A stretch of DNA of 64,000 nt from UBA1672 sp964351365 (lineage in GTDB: Bacteria > Pseudomonadota > Alphaproteobacteria > Micavibrionales > Micavibrionaceae): positions 1 through 64,000 of the forward strand of contig CAYGNP010000007.1 of NCBI GenBank assembly GCA_964351365.1. The letters are read 5' to 3'. Below are positions 36,974 to 46,029 of this stretch, in pieces. The notes beneath the pieces were generated by a model that was not told where the DNA came from, made no database searches, and saw only the letters and a program-made list of their open reading frames with translations. Each line of letters starts with the position of its first letter. The stretch's first letter is position 1. Position numbers and translations under genes: made by a program.

Positions 36974-38566
36974 ATGGGCGATCACGATCATAAACCAGGA
37001 TTTTTTGTACGTTGGTTCATGTCAACCAACCATAAGGATATCGGTACTCTCTATATTATCTTTTCTATCCTTGCCGGGCTTATTGGCGGTGCTTTTTCGA
37101 TGGTTATGCGTCTTGAGCTGGAGCAGCCGGGTGTTCAGTTTTTAGTTGATTCAGCGGGTAATCCCGATGGGCATTTGTGGAATGTTTTCATCACCGCGCA
37201 CGGCTTGATCATGGTTTTTTTCGTGGTTATGCCGGGGTTGATTGGTGGTTTTGGGAACTGGTTTGTTCCGCTCATGATCGGCGCTCCGGATATGGCGTTT
37301 CCGCGGCTTAATAATATTTCGTTTTGGTTAATTGTGCCTGCCTTTTTGCTGTTGCTTTGCTCTGCATTTATAGGTGGGGGTGTTGGTACGGGTTGGACTA
37401 TTTATCCGCCGCTCTCGGCAACTTTGGGGCATCCAGGTATGGGCGTTGATATGGCGATTTTTGCGCTGCACCTTGCGGGGGCAAGCTCTATTTTGGGGGC
37501 TGCCAACTTTATCACAACAATCTTTAATATGCGCGCGCCTGGTATGACACTGCATAAGATGCCGCTGTTTGTATGGGCGATGCTTGTGACCTCCTTCTTG
37601 CTCGTTTTGGCGGTTCCTGTTCTGGGGGGCGCGATTACGATGCTTCTGACTGACCGGAATTTCGGGACATCGTTCTTCATACCAGATGGTGGTGGTGACC
37701 CTATTTTGTATCAGCATTTGTTTTGGTTTTTTGGCCATCCAGAAGTTTACATCATGATTTTACCTGCTTTTGGTATCATCTCGCATATTGTCTCTACGTT
37801 CTCGCAGCGGCCAATTTTTGGCTATCTGGGCATGGCCTATGCGATGGTGGCAATCGGCGCGGTTGGATTTGTGGTTTGGGCGCACCATATGTATACAGTA
37901 GGGATGAGCGTTGATACGCGCGCGTATTTCACGGCGGCGACACTGATTATTGCTGTGCCGACGGGGATCAAGATTTTTTCATGGATTGCGACAATGTGGG
38001 GCGGTTCTATTACCTTTAAGACGCCGATGCTCTGGGCGATCGGTTTTATCTTCCTGTTTACTGTGGGGGGTGTGACCGGTGTTGTGCTGGCGAATGCCGG
38101 GATGGATGTGTCTTTGCATGATACTTATTACGTGGTTGCGCATTTCCATTACGTCCTGTCGCTTGGTGCTGTTTTTGCGTTGTTTGCCGGGTTTTATTAC
38201 TGGATTGGCAAGATGTCGGGCCGTATGTATCCGGAATGGATGGGGCAGATCCATTTCTGGTTCACGTTTGTCGGTGTGAATCTTATTTTCTTCCCCCAGC
38301 ACTTCCTTGGCTTACAAGGTATGCCAAGACGGGTTCCCGATTATGAGGATGCGCTGGCGGGGTGGAATATGGTGTCGTCTTACGGGGCGTACTTAACGGG
38401 AATTGCAACGCTGTGGTTTGTTGTTGTTGTGTTTTACACGTTATTTTTCGGTAAGAAGGCGAGCGCGAACTATTGGAACGCTCAGCCACAGAGCTTTACG
38501 CTTGAGTGGTCTTTGTCCTCGCCGCCACCATTTCACCAGTTTGATATACAGCCAAAGGTTAAATAA
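36974..38566 (+). CDS. coxA: cytochrome c oxidase subunit I (aa3 type)
   Basis: The 530-residue, twelve-helix subunit holds haem a, haem a3 and CuB and pumps protons. Visible features are NHKDIGTLYI, ITAHGLIMVFFVVMPGLIGGFGNW (haem a His), FWFFGHPEVYIMILPAFGIIS with the cross-linked His-Tyr pair (HPEVY), VWAHHMYTVGM (CuB His pair), and DTYYVVAHFHYVLSLGAVFALFAG (the haem a3 and haem a His). The E of the HPEVY region and the residues of the D and K channels fit the A1 family. It lies between coxB and ctaB. Confidence 0.98.
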   Translation: MGDHDHKPGFFVRWFMSTNHKDIGTLYIIFSILAGLIGGAFSMVMRLELEQPGVQFLVDSAGNPDGHLWNVFITAHGLIMVFFVVMPGLIGGFGNWFVPLMIGAPDMAFPRLNNISFWLIVPAFLLLLCSAFIGGGVGTGWTIYPPLSATLGHPGMGVDMAIFALHLAGASSILGAANFITTIFNMRAPGMTLHKMPLFVWAMLVTSFLLVLAVPVLGGAITMLLTDRNFGTSFFIPDGGGDPILYQHLFWFFGHPEVYIMILPAFGIISHIVSTFSQRPIFGYLGMAYAMVAIGAVGFVVWAHHMYTVGMSVDTRAYFTAATLIIAVPTGIKIFSWIATMWGGSITFKTPMLWAIGFIFLFTVGGVTGVVLANAGMDVSLHDTYYVVAHFHYVLSLGAVFALFAGFYYWIGKMSGRMYPEWMGQIHFWFTFVGVNLIFFPQHFLGLQGMPRRVPDYEDALAGWNMVSSYGAYLTGIATLWFVVVVFYTLFFGKKASANYWNAQPQSFTLEWSLSSPPPFHQFDIQPKVK

Positions 38567-38572
38567 TCACGT

Positions 38573-39472
38573 ATGGTTGATGTTGCCGCAAAAGATGTTG
38601 GTGTTTATGACTCGCGGGTGTCGGATTATTTTGCACTCCTGAAACCGCGGGTTATGAGCCTAGTTGTGTTTTCAGGGTTTGCTGGGATGTGGCTTGCGGT
38701 TTCTGCGCATGATTCGGGGTTGCACCCGTTTTTAATGGTGATTGCGATGTTGTGTCTGGCGGTGAATGCCGGGGCGGCAGGAGCTATTAATATGTGGTAT
38801 GACCGCGATATTGATGCGGTGATGCACAGAACGCGCGGGCGGCCTATTCCTATGGGGCGTATTGATCCTGATGAGGCGCTATCCTTTGGCGTTTTTCTCT
38901 CGTTGTTTTCTGTCATGATGATGGGTACCGCCTTGAACTGGATGGCGGCGGGTATTTTGGCGTTTGCTAATCTGTTTTATGTGCTTGTCTATACGATGTG
39001 GCTGAAACGCCTGACGCCGCAAAATATTGTGATCGGCGGGGCGGCGGGTGCTTTTCCGCCTATGGTCGGCTGGGCAGCGGTCACGGGGGATGTCTCCTGG
39101 GCGAGTGTTGTTTTGTTTGCAATTATCTTTATCTGGACACCGCCGCATTTTTGGGCACTATCGCTATATGCAAATGCGGATTACAAGCGTGCGAAGATTC
39201 CAATGATGCCGGTGGTGGCTGGTGAACGCTCGACTAAAATTCAGATGGTGATCTATACGCTTGTGCTGTTTCCGGTGACGCTTTTGCCTTATTTTATGGG
39301 GCTTGCAGGGGTGGTTTATTTGGCCAGTGCGGTTGTGCTTAGCGGGTTTTTTGTTCTAACCGCGCTCAAGGTCTTGTTGTCAGAGGATATGAAATATGCG
39401 CGGGCGATGTTCAGCTATTCCGTATTTTATCTTTTTGCCCTGTTTTTGGCGGTGATGATCGATGCCGCTTAG
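38573..39472 (+). CDS. ctaB: protohaem IX farnesyltransferase (haem O synthase)
   Basis: CtaB adds a farnesyl group to haem b to make haem O for the oxidase. The 299-residue UbiA-superfamily membrane enzyme has the motif NMWYDRDIDAVMHRTRGRPIPMG and the second Asp motif region TPPHFWALSLYANADYKRAKIPMMP, which is characteristic of haem O synthases. About nine helices are seen. It starts 6 bases after coxA and overlaps the small coxF-like gene by 11 bases. Confidence 0.96.
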   Translation: MVDVAAKDVGVYDSRVSDYFALLKPRVMSLVVFSGFAGMWLAVSAHDSGLHPFLMVIAMLCLAVNAGAAGAINMWYDRDIDAVMHRTRGRPIPMGRIDPDEALSFGVFLSLFSVMMMGTALNWMAAGILAFANLFYVLVYTMWLKRLTPQNIVIGGAAGAFPPMVGWAAVTGDVSWASVVLFAIIFIWTPPHFWALSLYANADYKRAKIPMMPVVAGERSTKIQMVIYTLVLFPVTLLPYFMGLAGVVYLASAVVLSGFFVLTALKVLLSEDMKYARAMFSYSVFYLFALFLAVMIDAA

Positions 39473-39581
39473 TGATCTGCATAAGAAAAAAGCGAAAAAG
39501 AACTTTATTGTTCTTGGGGTTATTGTCGCCCTTGTTGTTTTGTTCTGGATTATTACCATGATTAAAATTGGAACGCAGTGA
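39462..39581 (+). CDS. coxF: CoxF-like small membrane protein
   Basis: This 39-residue protein has a basic N-terminus (HKKKAKKN) followed by one membrane helix, FIVLGVIVALVVLFWIITMI, and a short tail, KIGTQ. The size, the Lys/Arg-Asn before the helix, the xxLFWIIT(M/I)IK(I/L)G ending and its place directly after ctaB match the small CoxF proteins of alphaproteobacterial cox operons, whose exact role is unclear. It overlaps the ctaB stop by 11 bases and ends 2 bases before the SDR start. It is too short for routine gene finding. Confidence 0.75.
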   Translation: MPLSDLHKKKAKKNFIVLGVIVALVVLFWIITMIKIGTQ

Positions 39582-39583
39582 TT

Positions 39584-40372
39584 ATGTATGATAAAGCATA
39601 TCCGTATAAGCCGGAGTGTGTTCTTATCACGGGCGCGACAGGGGATTTTGGGCGGGCGTTTGCGCAGCGTTTTGCTCAGATTGGCTCTCATCTTATTCTT
39701 TTTGGGCGTGATGCCAAGAAGCTGTCGGTTTTACAGGCGGAGCTTGAAGAGAGTTTTGGTGCGTGCGTACATTCTTGTGTATTTGATATCACGGATAAAG
39801 AGGCAATGCGTTCAGCTTTGTCGGATTTGCCCAAGCCGTTTCAGGCTATTGATCTTCTAATTAATAATGCAGGGCTGGCTTTGGGGCTTGAGCCTGCTTA
39901 TGGGTGTGATTTGGAGGATTGGGAGACGATGGTTGCGGTGAATAACCTTGCGCTCATCAGAATGACGCGTTTCGTGCTGGAGGGCATGGCTCAGCGAAAG
40001 AAGGGGCATATCATTAATATTGGTTCGATTGCCGGAAATTACCCTTATCCGGGCGGAAATGTTTACTGCGCGAGCAAGGCCTTTGTGAAGCAGTTCTCTC
40101 TTGCGATTCGCGGGGATCTGGTGGGTACAAATGTGCGGGTGAGTAATATTGAGCCGGGGGCCGTGGAGACGCAGTTCTCGCTGGTGCGTTTTAAGGGCGA
40201 TGCAGAAAAAGCTGCTAAAGTGTATGAGAATACGCGTAATATTCATGCTGAAGATGTTGCTGAGAGTGTTTTTTGGGTTGCGACATTGCCTGAGCATGTC
40301 AATATTAATCGTCTGGAAGTTATGGCCACAGTGCAGTCTTTTGGGCCGAACCCAATAGAACGTTTTGATTAA
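39584..40372 (+). CDS. short-chain dehydrogenase (YdfG-like)
   Basis: The 262-residue NAD(P)-dependent oxidoreductase is a classical SDR: TGATGDFGRAFAQRFA for the coenzyme, an LFGRD turn favouring NADP, NNAGLALG, the catalytic IGSIAGNYPYPGGNVYCASKAFVKQF (Ser, Tyr, Lys) and EPGAVETQFSLVRFKGD. The late motif and length resemble E. coli YdfG, a 3-hydroxy acid dehydrogenase. It lies inside the oxidase cluster between coxF and ctaG, where most relatives have no such gene. An upstream GTG (39578) would extend it by two residues. Confidence 0.9.
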   Translation: MYDKAYPYKPECVLITGATGDFGRAFAQRFAQIGSHLILFGRDAKKLSVLQAELEESFGACVHSCVFDITDKEAMRSALSDLPKPFQAIDLLINNAGLALGLEPAYGCDLEDWETMVAVNNLALIRMTRFVLEGMAQRKKGHIINIGSIAGNYPYPGGNVYCASKAFVKQFSLAIRGDLVGTNVRVSNIEPGAVETQFSLVRFKGDAEKAAKVYENTRNIHAEDVAESVFWVATLPEHVNINRLEVMATVQSFGPNPIERFD

Positions 40373-40425
40373 ATTTAAAATATAGTGTATCGTATTTTAG
40401 TTATGTACTGTTTTTGGAGTTTTTA

Positions 40426-41013
40426 ATGAAAAACTATGTCTACTTTGCCTTTTTGGGCCTTGCTCTTGTTTCCACACCGGTGTTTGCGGCAGATCAGGAA
40501 TCTGAAAAGAAGGAAGAGAAGATTTTGAGCCCTGAAGAGGCGAAAGAGGCGGTTATGAGCCTCCCGACTGCGAAAGACGCGGTTTCTGGTACTGTTCCGA
40601 CTGAGGCCTCTGCGCTTGATTATTATGATATCTATGGGCGTCAGTTGGCTTATCGTGAGAATGTTAAAGCTTATCGGGCTTCTCTTGAGTCAAGGCGTAC
40701 CAGTTTTGTCGGGCCTCAGGTTGCTGCTATCGAGCGCTATCGTGATACTATTACAAAAGTTTATGAAGCTGAGACAGAGGCTGCGGCGAAGGCCAATGCT
40801 CTTGCAAAGCCGTCGGCTGAGAAAAATGTGGAACAGCCAACGGAAGAGTCTCTGACTGATGCTGTTGCTGGGGCAGATCATTCTGCTACAGAAGAAGATG
40901 CTGGCTTGAGAGAGGAGCCTATCCCTTCTCACTCTTCAGCGGATGAGCAAGGCGCACGCCGCAAGGTTGTCACCTCTAAAGACGCCCCTGATTTTGATCC
41001 CTCAGATTTATAA
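40426..41013 (+). CDS. secreted hypothetical protein in the cox cluster
   Basis: I do not recognise this 195-residue protein. It has a signal peptide, KNYVYFAFLGLALVSTPVFA, cleaved near FA-ADQ. The mature part starts with acidic, Lys/Glu-rich low-complexity sequence, has a helical region around ALDYYDIYGRQLAYRENVKA to about residue 125, and ends in a disordered acidic tail rich in Glu, Ser and Ala. GGAG lies 7 bases before ATG 40426, which fixes the start. A terminator follows, so it may close the first cox transcript. Function unknown; a periplasmic helper is possible only by position. Confidence 0.65.
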   Translation: MKNYVYFAFLGLALVSTPVFAADQESEKKEEKILSPEEAKEAVMSLPTAKDAVSGTVPTEASALDYYDIYGRQLAYRENVKAYRASLESRRTSFVGPQVAAIERYRDTITKVYEAETEAAAKANALAKPSAEKNVEQPTEESLTDAVAGADHSATEEDAGLREEPIPSHSSADEQGARRKVVTSKDAPDFDPSDL

Positions 41014-41022
41014 ATTTTACTC

Positions 41023-41060
41023 TAAAGCCTACAAATGGAGGCTTTATTTTTGTCTTTTAT
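41023..41060 (+). terminator. Rho-independent terminator inside the cox cluster
   Basis: TAAAGCCT (41023-41030) and AGGCTTTA (41039-41046) form an 8-bp stem with an 8-base loop, followed by TTTTTGTCTTTT. It begins 10 bases after the stop of the secreted hypothetical gene and 32 bases before ctaG, splitting the cox cluster into two transcription units or giving partial read-through. Confidence 0.8.
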
Positions 41061-41077
41061 AGGGATAAAATCTGTAT

Positions 41078-41695
41078 ATGAGCAATCTTTTAGAAAATGA
41101 AGACGTATTGGCGCGTAAGAACAAGCGTACGGGTCTCTTCGTTCTTGTAACTGTTTTTGTTATGGTTGGATTGTCTTTTGCTTTTGTGCCTATTTATGAT
41201 GCTTTATGCAGGGTTACGGGTTGGGGCGGTACAACGCAGGTTTCCATGGCCTTGCCGCTTGCTGATGACATCATTGATAGAAATATTACGGTTCGTTTCG
41301 ATTCTAATGTTGCTCCTGATTTGCCGTGGGTTTTTCAGCCCGAGATGCTTAAGACCTCAGTCAGGCTTGGGGAGCGCGGATTTACGAATTTCTATGCTTA
41401 TAACAAGCTCTCCAAGCCGGTGACGGGTACGGCTTTGTTCAATGTTACACCGCTTAAGGCGGGAAAGTATTTTCACAAGGTGCAATGTTTCTGCTTTGAT
41501 GAGCAGACCCTTGGGCCGCGCGAGCGCGTGAATATGCCGGTTTTGTTTTTTGTTGATCCGGCAATGAATGATGATCCGGATATGGATGACGTTAGTGTGA
41601 TTACGCTTTCTTATACTTTTTACAAGGCAGGCTCTGAGAAGCTTGATCGCGGGCTTGCTTCTTTTTATGAGGATGGGCCGCTGATGGGCCAGTAG
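41078..41695 (+). CDS. ctaG: cytochrome c oxidase copper-assembly protein Cox11/CtaG
   Basis: CtaG inserts copper into the CuB site of subunit I. The 205-residue protein has one N-terminal membrane helix (LFVLVTVFVMVGLSFAFVPIY) and a periplasmic Ig-like domain, with the copper-binding CFCFDEQTL motif and the ERVNMPVLFFVDP segment; the CRVTGWGGT motif after the helix is also typical. It is preceded by a terminator and followed by a 122-base gap before coxC. Confidence 0.96.
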   Translation: MSNLLENEDVLARKNKRTGLFVLVTVFVMVGLSFAFVPIYDALCRVTGWGGTTQVSMALPLADDIIDRNITVRFDSNVAPDLPWVFQPEMLKTSVRLGERGFTNFYAYNKLSKPVTGTALFNVTPLKAGKYFHKVQCFCFDEQTLGPRERVNMPVLFFVDPAMNDDPDMDDVSVITLSYTFYKAGSEKLDRGLASFYEDGPLMGQ

Positions 41696-41817
41696 GATTG
41701 TATGAGTGTGTATCATGGCTTGAAAAAAGAACTGATATGCGTCATATTTTAGTTGTATTAGGGCGTTAATCGCGATATTTCACGTTTGCCAATTCCACAA
41801 AAGAAAAGCTTTTTAAA

Positions 41818-42702
41818 ATGTCAGAGACAATTGAATACACAACAACCGGAAAACCCCATCCTTATCACCTTGTTCGGCCCAGTATTTGGCCTCTGGCTTC
41901 TGCTTTTGCAGGAGGGCTTCTTGCTGTTGGGGCGGTGATGTATATGCATGATGTTCATCTTTTTGCTGATCCATCGAGCGGTTTTGAAGGGTATGCGGTT
42001 GGCCTTAAGGGCGTTTATCTTGGTATTGCTGCGATTTTATTTGTTATGTTTGGCTGGTGGCGGGACATTATTCATGAGGCTGTTGTTGAAAAAGCGCATT
42101 CGCCAATTGCTATGGTGGGTATGCGCTATGGCATGTCGCTCTTTATTGCCTCTGAAGTGATGTTTTTTGTTGCGTTTTTCTGGGCGTATTTTAATGCAGC
42201 ATTTTTTCCAACTGAGGCGATTGGCTATGTTTGGCCGCCTGAAACTATTCATACGATTGATCCGCTTGATCTTCCTTTGATGATGACGATGATACTTTTG
42301 TTATCGGGATGTACGGTGACCTGGGCGCATCACGCCATTATGGAGAGTGAGCAGAAGGATTTTGCGTTTGCTCTGGCGCTGTCGGTTTTCCTAGGCGTTT
42401 TCTTTTTGTGCTTTCAGGTTTATGAATATGTGTATGCGCATTTTGGCTTTACGGATGGTATTTATGCCTCAACATTTTACATGGCGACGGGGTTTCATGG
42501 GTTCCATGTGTTTGTTGGAACGGTCTTTTTGTTTGTATGCTGGGTGCGGGCTAAGAAAAAACATTTCACGGCCGAGGGGCATTTTGGTTTTGAGGCCGCA
42601 GCCTGGTACTGGCATTTTGTTGATGTTGTTTGGTTGTTCCTGTTTATTGCCGTTTATTTCTGGGGCAGCATTTTTGGCATGGATTTAAAGCCGACACCGT
42701 AA
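41818..42702 (+). CDS. coxC: cytochrome c oxidase subunit III
   Basis: Subunit III is a seven-helix core subunit that stabilises the oxidase. The 294-residue protein has HPYHLVRPSIWPLASAFAGG, a WWRDIIHEA motif, GMSLFIASEVMFFVAFFWAYF (lipid- and carboxylate-binding helix), TVTWAHHAIM and ATGFHGFHVFVGT, ending with AAWYWHFVDVVWLFLFIAVYFW. It starts 122 bases after ctaG, allowing its own promoter, and is followed by the DUF983 gene after 9 bases. Confidence 0.97.
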   Translation: MSETIEYTTTGKPHPYHLVRPSIWPLASAFAGGLLAVGAVMYMHDVHLFADPSSGFEGYAVGLKGVYLGIAAILFVMFGWWRDIIHEAVVEKAHSPIAMVGMRYGMSLFIASEVMFFVAFFWAYFNAAFFPTEAIGYVWPPETIHTIDPLDLPLMMTMILLLSGCTVTWAHHAIMESEQKDFAFALALSVFLGVFFLCFQVYEYVYAHFGFTDGIYASTFYMATGFHGFHVFVGTVFLFVCWVRAKKKHFTAEGHFGFEAAAWYWHFVDVVWLFLFIAVYFWGSIFGMDLKPTP

Positions 42703-42711
42703 GGGGTGCTT

Positions 42712-43071
42712 ATGCTTCCTGATGTTGATCTTCTAAAATGTGCATTTGCATGTAAATGCCCGCGGTGCCGGGATGGCTCTTTGTACAAAAAGGGTTTGAG
42801 TATTGAGTTGCGGGATGTTTGTGCAGTCTGCGGGCTTGATTTTTCAAAGAATGACAGTGCGGATGGGCCGGCAGTTTTTCTGATTTTTGTTCTAGGTGCT
42901 TTGCTTGTGCCGCTTGCGTTGTTCATGGATTTTGTATTTTCGCCGCCCTTATGGTTTCATGGTATTTTCTGGGCGATAGTCACGCTTGTTTTAACTGTTG
43001 GTGCGCTAAAGCCGCTTAAGGCGTATATTATTGCTCTGCAATATAAGCATAGGCCGGGGGACTGGGAATGA
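42712..43071 (+). CDS. DUF983 membrane protein
   Basis: DUF983 proteins are small membrane proteins regularly found between coxC and surf1 in Alphaproteobacteria; their function is unknown, though a role in oxidase assembly or metal handling is suspected from context. The 119-residue protein has two Cys pairs, KCPRC and CAVC, that could bind a metal (rubredoxin-like), followed by two membrane helices (about residues 48-70 and 77-100). ATG 42712 has AAGGGG upstream. The stop overlaps surf1 by 4 bases (ATGA). Confidence 0.88.
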   Translation: MLPDVDLLKCAFACKCPRCRDGSLYKKGLSIELRDVCAVCGLDFSKNDSADGPAVFLIFVLGALLVPLALFMDFVFSPPLWFHGIFWAIVTLVLTVGALKPLKAYIIALQYKHRPGDWE

Positions 43072-43811
43072 AAATTCCATTTTGGGGAACGATTTTTATG
43101 GTTATGGGCGTGATTATTTTGTGCGCTCTTGGGACTTGGCAGATCAAGCGTGCGGCCTGGAAGGGCGATATTCTTCGCTCTATAGAGCAAGAGTATGAAG
43201 TTGATGCCGCTGATGTTCCGCTTGAGGAGGGTTCGTTTTCTGAGTATTCCGGATTTAAGCGCGGTTATTTTTTGGGGCGCTATATTCATCCTGCTTCGGT
43301 TTTTATGCAGCCATTTACACATGAGGGTGTTGCTGGTTATCACGTACTTACTCCGTTTGAGATTAAAGGAGGCGAGGGGAGGTTTATCATGGTTAATCGG
43401 GGCTGGATTCCTGTTGAGCGTGAGCGCTCACCTTATTTTCTCATGACGGTGCCTCCTGGTGAAATCAAAATTACCGGTATGTTGCGAAGGCCGCCAAAGG
43501 GCAATGCGTTTACTCCTGAAAATAATCCGGTGCGCAGCATTTGGTATAAGGCGAATTTGGGGCAAATGTCTGATTACATTAATATCCCCATAAACCAGCA
43601 GGCAATTTTTTATGTCGAGAATGAGGGGCAATTTTCAACTGATGATGCTGTGCGTTACCCTGTTTCTGTTGCGACCAGAGTTCAGCTTAGTAACAATCAT
43701 ATACAATATGCGTTTTTCTGGTTTTCTATGGCGGTGCTTATGGTGGTGATTTACGGGCTGCGGTTTTTTAGGCCGAAGAAGAGCTTTGTGGATGAAACGA
43801 AAAAAGCCTGA
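43068..43811 (+). CDS. surf1: SURF1-family oxidase assembly protein
   Basis: SURF1 helps deliver haem a to subunit I. The 247-residue protein has the family plan of two terminal membrane helices (about residues 8-25 and 215-232) flanking a periplasmic domain with GTWQIKRAAWKGDIL, VNRGWIPVER and SNNHIQYAFFWFSMA, the last being a well-conserved C-terminal signature. It is the end of the cox cluster and overlaps the DUF983 gene by 4 bases. Confidence 0.94.
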   Translation: MKIPFWGTIFMVMGVIILCALGTWQIKRAAWKGDILRSIEQEYEVDAADVPLEEGSFSEYSGFKRGYFLGRYIHPASVFMQPFTHEGVAGYHVLTPFEIKGGEGRFIMVNRGWIPVERERSPYFLMTVPPGEIKITGMLRRPPKGNAFTPENNPVRSIWYKANLGQMSDYINIPINQQAIFYVENEGQFSTDDAVRYPVSVATRVQLSNNHIQYAFFWFSMAVLMVVIYGLRFFRPKKSFVDETKKA

Positions 43812-43888
43812 TTTATGGTTTCAAAGTAATTTGTTGTTTCGCTAGACTAGACTGGTTATAGATTATCACATAACTATCTGGATTTTTA

Positions 43889-44407
43889 ATGATGCTTAGA
43901 CTTTATATTGGATTTTTATTTGTTTTCGTTGTTTATGCGCAGCCTTATGCGGCCTTTGCGGCGCAGCCGAGGCAGATTGATCAGTCTGGTGCCTGGACGT
44001 CTTATGTGCTCACTGAGGGAGATAGCAAGGTTTGCTATATGGTCAGTAAGCCGATTAAGTCTCAGGGGCAGTACACAAATAGAGGTGAGATTTTTGCGCT
44101 GATTACACACAGGCCTTCTGAGAAGACCAAAGATGTTTTTAGCTATATCACAGGATACACATACAAGCAGGGCAGTGATGCAACGGTTACCATCGATGGG
44201 AATCGATACGTTCTGTTTACACAAGATGATACGGCCTGGACTCCAGATGCTGCTTCTGATTCAAAGCTTGCGCTTGCTATTCAGCGTGGGTCGAAGATGA
44301 CTGTCCAAGGAACGTCAGCTCGTGGAACGCTTACGACTGATACTTATAGCCTTAAGGGGTCTGGTTCTGCTTACAAAGCTATTTCTCGGGAGTGCGGGGT
44401 ACGCTAG
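43889..44407 (+). CDS. IalB-family (invasion-associated locus B) secreted protein
   Basis: The 172-residue precursor has a signal peptide (cleavage near AFA-AQP) and the IalB domain: WTSYVLTEGDSKVCYMVSKP, RGEIFALITHRPSEKTKDVFS, GYTYKQGSDATVTIDGN, RYVLFTQDDTAW, GSKMTVQGTSARGTLTTDTYSL and a late Cys in SRECGV that may pair with the first Cys. IalB proteins are surface or periplasmic proteins of Alphaproteobacteria, first linked to erythrocyte invasion by Bartonella; most members have no tested role. It stands alone between surf1 and the M23 peptidase. Two adjacent ATGs (43889, 43892) are possible starts. Confidence 0.88.
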   Translation: MMLRLYIGFLFVFVVYAQPYAAFAAQPRQIDQSGAWTSYVLTEGDSKVCYMVSKPIKSQGQYTNRGEIFALITHRPSEKTKDVFSYITGYTYKQGSDATVTIDGNRYVLFTQDDTAWTPDAASDSKLALAIQRGSKMTVQGTSARGTLTTDTYSLKGSGSAYKAISRECGVR

Positions 44408-44562
44408 GTTTTCTGCCTGTTAGGGTGTTTAATTTATTATAATTTTAACGAATTATTGAGTATACTTGCTTTTAGTGCGTTGTTTGTGTATTTTTAATAT
44501 GTAAACGTGCTCCTTTCTTAGGACTGTTTTCCTTTTTTACTGCTAAAATACTGGAAAGAATA

Positions 44563-46029
44563 TTGTTTTATCGTTTTATCAGGCTTAGGCATCGCTATAT
44601 ATTTACTCGTAAGAGCCGTTTGCGGTTGCGTTATGTTGCCGGTTTTACGGCTATAACGTCTTTGATGTTTACAAGTTTTCTAGGGACGACCACATCTTCT
44701 ATTGCTTTTTCTCCATCTAAAGATGATGTACACATGGCTCAGGGATCTGCTTCCAAGGGGGTGTTGTCATCTTTTTCTTCTCGTGTTTTGAGCGATGATG
44801 AAGATATTACTTCTGCTGGTAATATAGAGCGTAAAATAGAGCCCCTTTTGCTCTCTAGTGAGTATGATCAGGAGCAGGATGTTTTTGAGGAGGTGCCAGA
44901 AGAAGAATTTGAAAAAATTTTGAAAATTGGCTCGGGCGATACTATTGCTGCAATTCTTCAGGATGCTGGTGTTAACAGTGCCGAAGTTTACCGCGTTGTA
45001 AAGGCGATGAGCAAGGATTATGATCCTCGCTCGATCAAGCCTGGACAGGTGATTTCTGTTTCTTTGCAGCCGGGCGAAGAAGGTAAGTCGCTTAAATCCC
45101 TTAGCATGAAGCTTGATCCCATCAAGGAAGTTGTTGTGACGATGGATGAGCATGAGCGTTTTGAGTCGAGCATTCATGAAAAAGATATTGTTTTGCGTCA
45201 AAAGGTTGCAAGTGCCACGATTGATACCTCTTTGTATGGTTCTGCTGCGCAGGCGGGTATTCCGGCGTCTATCGTTGCTGAGATGATCCGCATATACTCT
45301 TATGAAGTTGACTTCCAGCGCGATTTGCGTGAGGGCGATACGGTTAAGGTTTTATATGAAACATATGAGACTGAGGATGGAGATTTTGCGCGCTATGGCA
45401 ATATTTTATTTGCGAATTTGATGGTGCGCGGCAATGAAATTCCTGTTTACCGGTTTGAGCGTCAGGATGGCAGCGTTGATTACTTCCATGAAAATGGTTT
45501 TAATCTCAAAAGCACTCTGATGCAAACTCCGATCGATGGGGCACGGATATCGTCTGGTTACGGCATGCGCAAGCACCCTGTTCTGGGGTATAACAAGATG
45601 CATAAAGGCGTGGATTTCGCTGCGCCGCGCGGTACGCCCATATTTGCTGCTGGTGATGGTGTGATTGAGAAGATTGGCCGTAATGGCGGGTATGGAAATT
45701 ATATCCGCATTCGTCACAATGGCTCTTTGAAAACGGCGTATGCGCATATGCATAAATTTGCTAAATCTATGGCGCAGGGCAAGCGTGTTAAACAGGGGCA
45801 AGTTATTGGTTATGTTGGGACAACCGGGCGTTCTACTGGTCCTCATTTACACTTTGAGGTCATTAAGGACGGTGTGCAGACTAATCCCAAGAGTATAAAG
45901 ACGGCATCACTTGAGCGGTTGGCAGGTTCTGAGTTAAAAAGATTTCAAACCCAGAAGGGCTCTTTTGAAGACCAGTATGTTGAATTGTCCGGTGGTTTGA
46001 GTCTTACGCAAAGCAAGCTTTCGCAGTAA
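44563..46029 (+). CDS. M23-family murein endopeptidase
   Basis: This 488-residue enzyme is expected to cut peptidoglycan cross-links in the periplasm. A basic N-terminus (RLRHRYIFTRKSRLRLR) and hydrophobic segment (VAGFTAITSLMFTSFL) form a signal anchor. An OapA/LysM-like region follows (IGSGDTIAAILQDAGVNSAE to IKPGQVISVSLQPG), then the lysostaphin-type domain with zinc ligands in KMHKGVDF (His347, Asp351) and GPHLHFEV (His430), plus Tyr/His in AYAHMH. The start is TTG, with GGAAAG nearby, because the anchor needs those residues; the next ATG is 34 codons later. This enzyme may function in cell division or growth. Confidence 0.88.
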   Translation: MFYRFIRLRHRYIFTRKSRLRLRYVAGFTAITSLMFTSFLGTTTSSIAFSPSKDDVHMAQGSASKGVLSSFSSRVLSDDEDITSAGNIERKIEPLLLSSEYDQEQDVFEEVPEEEFEKILKIGSGDTIAAILQDAGVNSAEVYRVVKAMSKDYDPRSIKPGQVISVSLQPGEEGKSLKSLSMKLDPIKEVVVTMDEHERFESSIHEKDIVLRQKVASATIDTSLYGSAAQAGIPASIVAEMIRIYSYEVDFQRDLREGDTVKVLYETYETEDGDFARYGNILFANLMVRGNEIPVYRFERQDGSVDYFHENGFNLKSTLMQTPIDGARISSGYGMRKHPVLGYNKMHKGVDFAAPRGTPIFAAGDGVIEKIGRNGGYGNYIRIRHNGSLKTAYAHMHKFAKSMAQGKRVKQGQVIGYVGTTGRSTGPHLHFEVIKDGVQTNPKSIKTASLERLAGSELKRFQTQKGSFEDQYVELSGGLSLTQSKLSQ

